Shown here: positions 33,872 to 41,620 of the stretch, piece after piece
Position numbering within the stretch: the stretch's first letter is position 1
Layout: every line of letters starts with the position of its first letter
Notes under the pieces: generated by a model
What the model saw: the letters and a program-made list of their open reading frames with translations, nothing else
Database searches by the model: none
What the model was told of the DNA's origin: nothing
Translations under genes and position numbers: made by a program
DNA from: Sphingobium sp. YR768
GTDB taxonomy: Bacteria > Pseudomonadota > Alphaproteobacteria > Sphingomonadales > Sphingomonadaceae
NCBI RefSeq assembly: GCF_900111125.1
Contig: NZ_FOGE01000012.1
Location: forward strand, 1-64,000
DNA length: 64,000 bases
Direction of reading: 5' to 3'

Positions 33872-35959
33872 ATGAATCGTCCGCTGCGTTCCACGCTGCT
33901 TGCAGGCGTTATAGCCCTTATTCCCGCCGGCCATGCCCTGGCCGCCCCGCTGGCGGAGGCTGATGCTGGCCCCAATGTCGATTCCACCATCATCGTTACC
34001 GGCGCCGCCAATCAGACATCCGGTTCGGCGACCGGCCTGTCACTGACGCTGCGACAGACACCGCAGTCGGTCAGCATCATCAGCCGCGAGCGGATCGAGG
34101 ATTTCGCGCTCACCAATGTCAACGACCTGCTGGACCAAGCCGTCGGCATCAATGTCGAGCGGGCGGAAACCGACCGCACCCAATATAATTCGCGCGGTTT
34201 CGACGTGAATAATTTTCAGGTCGACGGCATCGGCCTGCCGTTGATCTGGGGCATCCAATATGGCGATCTGGACACGGCCCTGTTCGAGAATGTCGAGACG
34301 ATCCGGGGGGCCAATGCGCTGATGACCGGCATCGGCAATCCGTCCGCCACGATCAACTATGTCCGCAAGCGGCCGCTGGAAGAGTTTCAGGCGAAAGCAT
34401 CGGCGCAGGTCGGGTCCTGGGGCAAGTGGCGGCTGGAAGGCGATGTGTCGGTGCCGCTGACCGACACGGTCGCGGCCCGGCTGATCTATGCCCATGAGGA
34501 ACGCGATTCCTATCTCGACTATAATCATGGCAATCGCGATGTGATGGGCGGCCTGCTGAGCTGGGAAATCACGCCGCAGTTGAAGGCCACGGTCGGCTTT
34601 TCAAGGCAGGAAAATAACAGCGACGGCGTGCTGTGGGGCGCTCTCCCGCTGGTCTATAGCGACGGCACGCAGATCGCCTATCCGCGATCGGCCTCCACCT
34701 CCGCCGACTGGACCTATTGGAACACGGTCGACCAGAGCGCCTTTGCCGAACTGGCCTATAGCTTCGCCAATGGCTGGGCGCTGAAAGGCGTGCTGACGGT
34801 CAAGCGGTTCGAGGAAGAGGCCAAGCTGCTCTACGCCTATGGCGCCCCGGACAAGGATACGGGTCTGGGCGTCTATGGCATGTCGGGCGTCTATCCGTCC
34901 GTCTACAAGCAATATCTGGGCGATTTCTATGCGTCCGGCCCGGTCAGCCTGTTCGGGCGCGAGCATAAGCTGGCCTTCGGCGTGTCGACATCGACATCCA
35001 AGGCGAAGGAATGGGAGGCCTTCTCCTCCGAAACCATCGTCTATCCGTCGCTGGACAACTGGGATCAGGGGCTGATCGCCGAGCCGACCTATGACGATTC
35101 CTATCTGGCGAGCGATTATAAGGACCGGCTGACCCGCATCTATGGCGCGGCGCACCTCAATCTGGCCGACAATCTGAAGGCGGTGGTCGGCGCGAGCGTG
35201 ATGTGGCTGAAGACCACCGGCACCTCCTATGACGCGGACCAATATCGCAAGGACAGCAAGATCAGCCCCTATGCCGGCCTGATCTATGACCTGACGAGCC
35301 ATGTCTCGCTCTATGCCAGCTATACCGACATCTATAATCCGCAAACCGAGGTGGACGCCAATCACGTCCGGCTGGACCCCGCCAAGGGCACCAGCGTCGA
35401 AGCGGGGGTGAAGACCCAGTGGTTCGACGATCGGCTTTATGTCACAGCCGCCGTGTTCCGCGCGAAGCAGAGCGGGCTGGCGGAATATGCCGGGACGTTC
35501 GAGGATGGCGTGAAAAGCTATTATAGCGGCGTCGACACGACGTCGAAGGGCTTCGAACTGGAAGTCGCAGGCCATATCACCGATCAGTGGAGCGTGAACG
35601 GCGGCTATACCTATCTGGATATCGAGGATGATGCGGGCAATGACACCCGCACCTGGCTGCCGACGCAGACGTTCAAAATGTCGACCACCTATGCCATTCC
35701 GCAATTTAACGACCTGAAGCTGGGCGGCCAATTGCGCTGGCAGAACGCTATCTCTACCGAAGTGGACGGCGGAACCGCGAGGCAGAAGGGCTATGCCGTG
35801 GTGGATTTGATGGCGAGCGTGAAACTGGCTGACCATGTCAGCGCCAGCATCAACGTCCGCAACCTGACCAACACATATTATCTCAACAGCCTGATGTGGG
35901 GTCAGGCCTATTATGGCGCGCCGCGCAGCGCGATCGCCACGCTGAGCCTGAACTTTTGA
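33872..35959 (+). CDS. TonB-dependent siderophore receptor
   Basis: A 695-residue outer-membrane receptor of the ferric-siderophore class (FhuE/FpvA/PupB-like). The plug shows TIIVTGAANQTSGSATG, LRQTPQSVSIISRERIED (the family tag), NDLLDQAVGINVERAETDRT and YNSRGFDVNNFQVDGIG. The barrel ends AIATLSLNF with terminal Phe. There is no extra N-terminal signalling domain, so no sigma/anti-sigma control is expected. The ATG at 33872 follows AAGGGGA; the TTG five codons earlier is less likely. It leads a four-gene operon with DUF3649, PepSY and DUF3325 proteins that probably handle iron release. Confidence 0.92.
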   Translation: MNRPLRSTLLAGVIALIPAGHALAAPLAEADAGPNVDSTIIVTGAANQTSGSATGLSLTLRQTPQSVSIISRERIEDFALTNVNDLLDQAVGINVERAETDRTQYNSRGFDVNNFQVDGIGLPLIWGIQYGDLDTALFENVETIRGANALMTGIGNPSATINYVRKRPLEEFQAKASAQVGSWGKWRLEGDVSVPLTDTVAARLIYAHEERDSYLDYNHGNRDVMGGLLSWEITPQLKATVGFSRQENNSDGVLWGALPLVYSDGTQIAYPRSASTSADWTYWNTVDQSAFAELAYSFANGWALKGVLTVKRFEEEAKLLYAYGAPDKDTGLGVYGMSGVYPSVYKQYLGDFYASGPVSLFGREHKLAFGVSTSTSKAKEWEAFSSETIVYPSLDNWDQGLIAEPTYDDSYLASDYKDRLTRIYGAAHLNLADNLKAVVGASVMWLKTTGTSYDADQYRKDSKISPYAGLIYDLTSHVSLYASYTDIYNPQTEVDANHVRLDPAKGTSVEAGVKTQWFDDRLYVTAAVFRAKQSGLAEYAGTFEDGVKSYYSGVDTTSKGFELEVAGHITDQWSVNGGYTYLDIEDDAGNDTRTWLPTQTFKMSTTYAIPQFNDLKLGGQLRWQNAISTEVDGGTARQKGYAVVDLMASVKLADHVSASINVRNLTNTYYLNSLMWGQAYYGAPRSAIATLSLNF

Positions 35960-36276
35960 CCGCGACGCCCGGCCTTGATCGCCGCAAGGGGCGCAGTGGC
36001 TGGGCCTATCGCGCCAATGTGGCATTACGCGTGCTGGCGGGGACGATCGGCGCCTATGGCGTCGCTGCGCTCGCCAGCATGGCGCTGACGCGCATCCTGC
36101 CATTCAGCCGGGTGGAAGCGGTGACGACGGCGACGATGATCGCCTATCTGGTGATGCCGGGCGTGACGATCTGGGCCTTTCTGGCACGGGGACCGTGGCG
36201 GGCACTGGCGGGCGTGGCGCTGGCGGCGCTACTGCTGGGCGGCATCGCCTGGCTGGCGGGGCAACCGGCGGCATGA
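35956..36276 (+). CDS. DUF3649 membrane protein of siderophore operon
   Basis: A 106-residue protein with three hydrophobic helices. The core, YRANVALRVLAGTIGAYGVA and LPFSRVEAVTTATMIAYLVM, matches DUF3649, found next to siderophore receptors and PepSY proteins. The most likely start is the TTG at 35956, which overlaps the receptor's TGA (TTGA). Any ATG further in would cut the first helix. It is translationally coupled at both ends. It is thought to assist iron reduction or release at the inner membrane. Confidence 0.85.
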   Translation: MTATPGLDRRKGRSGWAYRANVALRVLAGTIGAYGVAALASMALTRILPFSRVEAVTTATMIAYLVMPGVTIWAFLARGPWRALAGVALAALLLGGIAWLAGQPAA

Positions 36277-37766
36277 CGATGGTTCGCGACGGCGCGCGCC
36301 AGTGCATGGCCTGGCTGCACGGATGGACCGGGCTGTTGCTGGGCCATATCCTGTTCGTCATGTGCCTGGCCGGGACGCTGAGCGTGTTCAAGCCGGAAAT
36401 CGGGCGCTGGATGCGGCCCGAGGTCAGCGGTCCGGCCGATCCGTCCCGCGCGATAATGGCGGCGACATCCTGGCTGTCGGCCAATACGACCGGGTCGACC
36501 GGCTGGTATCTGTCCGCGCCCGATGGCCGGTCCAACACCGTCGACGCCACCTATGACAGCGACGGCGCCTATCTCACCAAATCGCTCGATCCGGTCAGCG
36601 GCGCACCGGTAGCGCGCGACACGCTGGGCGGCGAATTTTTCTATCGCCTGCATTTCGAGCTGCAACTCCCCTATCCCTGGGGCCGCTTGCTGGCGTCGCT
36701 GGCGGCGATGCTGATGCTGGTGGCGATCGTCACCGGCATCATCGCGCACAAGCGTTTCTTCAAGGATATCTTCACCTTCCGCCCGGCCAAGGGGCAGCGA
36801 TCCTGGCTGGACGGGCATAATGCGCTGGGCGTGCTGTCCCTGCCCTTTCACATCATGATCACCTTTACCGGGCTGCTGACGCTGGCGTCGCTGAACCTGC
36901 CCTGGAGCATCACCGCCGCCTATGGCGACGATGTGATGACGATGTATAACGATCTGACCCCCGGCGCGGTCAGCCGGGTAGCCAGCGGGCAGAAAGCGGC
37001 TCTCGCACCGATAGGCCCGATGCTCGATCAGGCGCAACGCTATTTCGGCGCGCCGATCGGCCGGGTCTATGTCTTCAATCCGGGCGACAAGGCAGCGGTC
37101 GTCACCCTCTATCCGGTCGAGCAGAAGGCGATCGGCTATCTGCCGGCGGAAATCAGCTTCGACGGGGCGACCGGCAAGCTGCTGAAGGCCTGGACCGAAA
37201 AGCGGACGGGCGTGCGCGCCTATCAGACCGTCTATGGCCTGCACATGGCGCATTTCGCGCCGGGGCTGACGCGCTGGCTCTATTTTCTGGGTGGTGCGAT
37301 GCTGAGCCTGGCTATCGCCACCGGCATGCTGCTGTGGGTGGTCAAGCGCCGGGAGCGGGCGCCGCTGTCGATGGGCAACCGAATATTGGAGCGGCTGAAT
37401 GTCGGCGGGCTGATGGGTGCATCGATCGGCATGGCGGCGTTTCTGCTGGCCAATCGACTGCTGCCGCTGGATCTGGCCGCGCGGAGCGAAGCGGAGGTGT
37501 CGGTAGCTTTGTGGAGTGCCGGTGGCGTGCTGCTGGTCGGATTGATCCTGCCGCCCGCGCGTGGTTGGCCACTGCTGCTGGCCGTGCTGGCGCTGTGCTG
37601 CGCGACGGCGGCGCTGCTGGGACCGGTCTGGGCGAGTGATCCGGTGCTGATGACCGGCAATGGCCTGTTGCTGGCGACGGCGGCAGGGCTGGCACTGATC
37701 GTCTGGCGACAGGTGCGGCGCAAGCCCATTATCACACCCACCCGTCGCCGGATGGTTCCGGCATGA
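36273..37766 (+). CDS. PepSY-associated TM protein (putative iron reductase of siderophore operon)
   Basis: A 497-residue inner-membrane protein of the PepSY-TM family (FoxB/PiuB-like). It begins with WLHGWTGLLLGHILFVMCLAGTL, the histidine-containing first helix, and has further membrane histidines in HKRFFKDIF, LDGHNALGVLSLPFHIMI and YGLHMAHFAPGLTRW, suitable for heme. A periplasmic PepSY-like region lies between helices one and two. Relatives reduce ferric siderophores in the periplasm. The ATG overlaps the DUF3649 stop, and its own stop overlaps the DUF3325 start. Confidence 0.88.
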   Translation: MTMVRDGARQCMAWLHGWTGLLLGHILFVMCLAGTLSVFKPEIGRWMRPEVSGPADPSRAIMAATSWLSANTTGSTGWYLSAPDGRSNTVDATYDSDGAYLTKSLDPVSGAPVARDTLGGEFFYRLHFELQLPYPWGRLLASLAAMLMLVAIVTGIIAHKRFFKDIFTFRPAKGQRSWLDGHNALGVLSLPFHIMITFTGLLTLASLNLPWSITAAYGDDVMTMYNDLTPGAVSRVASGQKAALAPIGPMLDQAQRYFGAPIGRVYVFNPGDKAAVVTLYPVEQKAIGYLPAEISFDGATGKLLKAWTEKRTGVRAYQTVYGLHMAHFAPGLTRWLYFLGGAMLSLAIATGMLLWVVKRRERAPLSMGNRILERLNVGGLMGASIGMAAFLLANRLLPLDLAARSEAEVSVALWSAGGVLLVGLILPPARGWPLLLAVLALCCATAALLGPVWASDPVLMTGNGLLLATAAGLALIVWRQVRRKPIITPTRRRMVPA

Positions 37767-38089
37767 TGCTGACGGCGGGCCTACTCTATCTGTCGCTGTT
37801 CGCGCTGGCGGCGCGGATGCAGCGGCACCGACCAGTGCTGCTGGGCGGCTGGCAGAAGCGCAGCTTCGTACCGCATCTGGAGATGGCGGGCTGGATCTGC
37901 TTCGCCCTGTCGCTACTCAGCCTGTTGCGGCACAGCGACCCCGGCATGGCGCTGGTGAGCTGGGTCGGGCTGCTGGCGCTGCTGGGCGGCGTGGTGATGC
38001 TGGGCATGACCTATCGTCCTGCCCTGCCGCGTATGGGCGTGCCCGTTGCGCTGGCAATGATCCTGCTGGGCCTGATCCTGCCCGCCTGA
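37763..38089 (+). CDS. DUF3325 membrane protein
   Basis: A 108-residue protein with three to four membrane helices, including LLYLSLFALAARMQRH at the start, as in DUF3325. This family accompanies DUF3649 and PepSY proteins in siderophore operons. The function is unknown. ATGATG at 37763 overlaps the previous stop. It ends three bases before the convergent sensor kinase gene with no clear terminator between. Confidence 0.88.
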   Translation: MMLTAGLLYLSLFALAARMQRHRPVLLGGWQKRSFVPHLEMAGWICFALSLLSLLRHSDPGMALVSWVGLLALLGGVVMLGMTYRPALPRMGVPVALAMILLGLILPA

Positions 38090-38092
38090 GAG

Positions 38093-39463
38093 TCAGCCCT
38101 TCATCTCGATGGTCGCGATCAGGCCGCCTTCCTCCGCATTGCGCAGCCGCACCGACGCCTCGAAACTCATCGCCAGCGAGCGGGCGATGGTCAGGCCGAT
38201 GCCGGTGCCGTTGCGACCGCCGGGCTGGCTGCTCGGCCCCCTTGTGAAGGGTTCGAACATCTGGTCGATCTGATCGGCGGGAACGCCGGGGCCATGATCG
38301 CGCACATGGATCATCAGCCGACCGGCCACCTGTTCGCAGGCGATTTCCGCGCAGCCGCCATATTTGACGGCATTGTCGACCAGATTGCCGATGCAGCGGG
38401 TCAGCGCATTGGGCTTGACCCGTACCGTGCCGCCACATCCCGACACAAAGCGGACCGGCTGCCCCAGATCCTGCGCATCCTCCGCCATGCTGGCGAGCAG
38501 AGAATCGATATCGAGCACGGACCATTCCTCCCGCGCCTCTGTACTGCTGGCGAGGTCCAGCCCTTCGCGCACCAGAGTCTGCATCGCCTGATGATCGGCG
38601 AGAAGCCGGTCGCGCAGTTCGACATTGTCGACCAGTTCGAGCCGGAGGCGAAGCCGGGTGAGCGGCGTCTGAAGATCATGGCTGATCGCCGCAAGCAATT
38701 GGGTGCGCTCGGCAAAACCCGCGCGGGCGCGACGTTGCATCAGGTTGAAGGTGGACAGCGCGGCGCGCACCTCCTCCGGTCCGGCCTCCGGCACGTCCTC
38801 GGGATCGAGCGACAGCGAAAAGGCCTCCGCCGCCCGTTCCAGCCGGCGCAGCGGCTTGGACACGAAGCGCGCGACCAATATCGCCAGACCCGCCGACGCC
38901 GCGATGATGACGATCAGGTAGATCGGGTTGAAGATGGTGCTGCCGGGTTTAACAATGCGCGGAAAGGTGAGCGCCATGGCGCGGCGCTGACCGCCAAGGT
39001 CGGTGAAGCGCACGATCCAGCAGTCCGGACGCGGCGCGCCGATCAGGCCGGCGGCCCGGTCCTTTTCCTCTTTATGATCGGGAAAGCAAAGGCCGACGGG
39101 TAACTGCGCCGCTTCAGGCTGTGACTGCGGGCCGAAACGATCGGCCAGCGACTTTTCCAGATCGGAGTCGGTATCGCTCAGCGCCACGCCTTCGGGTGCG
39201 GGATAGGCGCCGATGATATTATGGGCGGCCATCATCGCTTCGACCCCGGCCGGATCATGGCGCAGACGGGCGGCGATATCGACCGCGCTGGCGACCACGC
39301 GCTGTCGCCGGACGCGCTCAAAATCATGATGGCGTGCCTGTTCGGCCACCAGCAGCGCAAGGATCGCCGCCACCGACATGCCGAGCGTCAGGATCAGAAA
39401 AATCTGCCCCGCCATGGTGCCGAAGAAGCTGCGCACGCGCCCAAGCCAGTGGAGCAGAATCAT
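38093..39463 (-). CDS. Sensor histidine kinase (EnvZ-like)
   Basis: A 456-residue membrane kinase. Helix one is about 15-40, a periplasmic sensor of about 130 residues with two cysteines (CFPDHKEEKD and RPDCW) follows, helix two is about 178-200, then HAMP, then the phosphate-accepting H262 in AAISHDLQTPLTRLRLR and the ATP domain with RCIGNLVDNAVKYG, VRDHGPGVP and GGRNGTGIGLTIA. Its start codon overlaps the end of the response regulator gene, so both are made together. The pair is divergent from an RND efflux operon, the likely target. Confidence 0.93.
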   Translation of the reverse strand: MILLHWLGRVRSFFGTMAGQIFLILTLGMSVAAILALLVAEQARHHDFERVRRQRVVASAVDIAARLRHDPAGVEAMMAAHNIIGAYPAPEGVALSDTDSDLEKSLADRFGPQSQPEAAQLPVGLCFPDHKEEKDRAAGLIGAPRPDCWIVRFTDLGGQRRAMALTFPRIVKPGSTIFNPIYLIVIIAASAGLAILVARFVSKPLRRLERAAEAFSLSLDPEDVPEAGPEEVRAALSTFNLMQRRARAGFAERTQLLAAISHDLQTPLTRLRLRLELVDNVELRDRLLADHQAMQTLVREGLDLASSTEAREEWSVLDIDSLLASMAEDAQDLGQPVRFVSGCGGTVRVKPNALTRCIGNLVDNAVKYGGCAEIACEQVAGRLMIHVRDHGPGVPADQIDQMFEPFTRGPSSQPGGRNGTGIGLTIARSLAMSFEASVRLRNAEEGGLIATIEMKG

Positions 39464-40191
39464 GAATAATCAACTCCGCTGGCCAACACATAACCTTCGC
39501 CACGCACCGTGAGGATCAATTCGTCGCCGCCGGCGATGGCCGCCAGCTTCTGGCGCAGACGGCTGACCTGCAAGTCGATCGAGCGGTCGAACGCGGCGGT
39601 CGCGCGCCGTTCCGGCAGCAATGTTTCGCGCGCGAGCACGACATTGGGTTCTTCCAGAAAACGATTGAGCAGGCGAAATTCGGCGGACGAAAGCATCACC
39701 AGCTTGTCGTCAGGCGCGATCAGCCGGCGCTGTTGCAGGTCCAGCCGCCACGGCCCGAAATGGGCATAGCGCATCGCCGCCGCCCCGCGCAGGGCAGGCT
39801 CACTGCGCCCGCGCCGCAACAGATTGCGGATGCGCACCAGCAATTCGCGCGGCTCGAACGGCTTGGTCAGATAATCGTCGGCGCCCAGTTCCAGCCCCAG
39901 TACCCGGTCGATCGCGCTGCCCCGCGCCGTGACCATGATGATCTGCACATCCGAGCCGTCAGCCCGCAATTCCCGGCACAAGGACAGGCCGTCGCCATCG
40001 GGCAGGTTGAGGTCCAGCACGATGAGGTCGACCGGCTCGTCGCGCAGGTGCTGGCGCAGTTCCGCCAGATTCGCCGCGCCGAACAGACGGTAATTTTCCT
40101 GTCGCAACTGGCCGACGATGAGATCGCGGATATCCGCATCATCATCGACCACCACGATCGTCGCGCTGCGGGAAGGGGCAAGATCAGCCAT
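39460..40191 (-). CDS. OmpR-family response regulator
   Basis: A 243-residue regulator. The receiver domain has the acidic pocket VVVDDDAD, phosphorylation at D60 (VLDLNLPDGDG) and the switch lysine in LTKPFEPRELL. A linker leads to the winged-helix domain (FGPWRLDLQQRRLIAPD through RSIDLQVSRLRQKL and LILTVRGEGYVLA). The start ATG at 40191 is chosen since longer frames enter the region with the phased repeats. It is the first gene of the two-gene operon with the kinase. Confidence 0.94.
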   Translation of the reverse strand: MADLAPSRSATIVVVDDDADIRDLIVGQLRQENYRLFGAANLAELRQHLRDEPVDLIVLDLNLPDGDGLSLCRELRADGSDVQIIMVTARGSAIDRVLGLELGADDYLTKPFEPRELLVRIRNLLRRGRSEPALRGAAAMRYAHFGPWRLDLQQRRLIAPDDKLVMLSSAEFRLLNRFLEEPNVVLARETLLPERRATAAFDRSIDLQVSRLRQKLAAIAGGDELILTVRGEGYVLASGVDYS

Positions 40192-40207
40192 GGTTTTGCT
40201 GTAGCGC

Positions 40208-40270
40208 CGATACAGGACGAAGTCTGCCCGCCATGCACCCTGATACAGGCTGATACAAAGCGATACCGCC
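40208..40270. promoter_or_regulatory. Phased GATAC direct repeats, likely response-regulator sites
   Basis: TGATACAGGC (40241), TGATACAAAG (40251) and CGATACCGCC (40261) are three copies spaced by exactly ten bases. A fourth, CGATACAGGA, lies 33 bases before them at 40208. Direct repeats spaced by one helical turn are the usual binding mode of OmpR-type regulators. They lie in the 273-base gap between the regulator gene and the divergent RND operon and can serve both promoters. The rest of the gap shows no gene. Confidence 0.65.
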
Positions 40271-40464
40271 AGAAAGCCGGGGGCAACAGAATGATCACAA
40301 GTTCCTCTTTCATGTAACAGGCAAACTATCGATGAGAGCAGGGTCGGCAGCCCCCGCCGACGCCAGTCGGAGTGCTCGCCTCGCGTCCAGTCGCATGGTC
40401 CCCTCCCCCCTCCCCCTGCCATGTGCGGGATGTGTGGCGAGGCTCCGTCTGGTCCACCAAGGAT

Positions 40465-41610
40465 ATGCGCCAAGCCATGTTTTCGCCCTCTTCCCGCCTG
40501 AGCCTTCGGGTCGCACCGCTGGCTTTCTGCATCCTGATCGCTGGTTGCGGAGAGAAGAAGCCGCCGCAAAAGGGGCCGGTGGAAGTGGGCGTCGTGACGC
40601 TGACGGCGCAGAATGCAACGGTGTCGAGCGAACTGCCCGGCCGCACCGTTTCGACCATGATGTCGGAAGTGCGACCGCAGGTGGCGGGGCTGATCCAGAA
40701 GCGGCTTTTTACCGAAGGATCGATGGTGACGGCGGGGCAGCCGCTCTACCAGATCGACGCGCGCCTCTATCGCGCATCGCGTGACGAGGCGGAAGCGACG
40801 CTGGCCAGCGCGCAGGCGACCGCCGTCGCCGCGCAGGCCAAGGCGCAGCGCTATCGCACTCTGGGCGATACCGAAGCGGTGAGCGCGCAGGATCGCGACG
40901 ATGTGATCGCCACCGCGCGACAGGCGCAGGCATCGGTGATGCAGGCCCGCGCCAGCCTGCAAACCACCAACGTCAATCTGGAATTCACGCTGGTCCGCGC
41001 ACCGATCAGCGGGCGGATCGGCCGCACGCTTTTCACCCCCGGCGCGCTGGTGACGGCGAGCCAGACCGACCCGCTGACCACGATCCAGCAGCTTGACCCC
41101 ATCTATGTCGACGTGACCCAGTCGAGTTCTCAGATATTGGCGCTTCGTCGATCGCTGGCGGCCGGCAAGACTTTGGCAGCCAGCGCCACCATCCGGCTGA
41201 AGCTGGATGACGGGACCGACTATCCGCAGGAAGGCCGGATCGAATTTGCCGAGCCGATCGTCGATGTGAACAGCGGCACGGTGACGCTGCGCGCGCGCTT
41301 CCCCAATCCCGACGGCCTGCTGATGCCGGGCATGTTCGTGCGCGTCGTGGCGCCGCAATCGGTGGTGCCCGGCGCCATATTGGCCCCGCAGCAGGGCATC
41401 AATCGCGATGCCAAGGGCAATGCGACCGCGCTGGTCGTGACCAAGGCGAACAAGGTGGAGCGCCGCATCGTCACCACCACCCAGGCGGTCGGCGACAAAT
41501 GGCTGGTCACGGCGGGGCTGAAGAATGGCGACAGGCTGATCGTCGAGGGTACCGACAAGGTGAAGCCTGACGACACAGTGAAGCCGGTCGCCGTCGCGGC
41601 ATCGAAGTAG
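40465..41610 (+). CDS. RND efflux periplasmic adaptor, lipoprotein (MexA/AcrA-like)
   Basis: A 381-residue membrane-fusion protein. Its signal has a lipobox, CILIAGC, making it membrane-anchored by lipid. The lipoyl half EVRPQVAGLIQKRLFTEGSM, an alpha hairpin (about 105-165), the second lipoyl half FTLVRAPISGRIGRTLFTPG and the barrel/membrane-proximal domains follow in MexA order. The start is not certain: ATG 40465 is too near AAGGA (40459-40463), ATG 40477 is 13 bases from it, and longer in-frame starts exist upstream. It is the first gene of the pump operon, ten bases before the permease. Confidence 0.92.
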   Translation: MRQAMFSPSSRLSLRVAPLAFCILIAGCGEKKPPQKGPVEVGVVTLTAQNATVSSELPGRTVSTMMSEVRPQVAGLIQKRLFTEGSMVTAGQPLYQIDARLYRASRDEAEATLASAQATAVAAQAKAQRYRTLGDTEAVSAQDRDDVIATARQAQASVMQARASLQTTNVNLEFTLVRAPISGRIGRTLFTPGALVTASQTDPLTTIQQLDPIYVDVTQSSSQILALRRSLAAGKTLAASATIRLKLDDGTDYPQEGRIEFAEPIVDVNSGTVTLRARFPNPDGLLMPGMFVRVVAPQSVVPGAILAPQQGINRDAKGNATALVVTKANKVERRIVTTTQAVGDKWLVTAGLKNGDRLIVEGTDKVKPDDTVKPVAVAASK

Positions 41611-41620
41611 GAGCCGCGTC

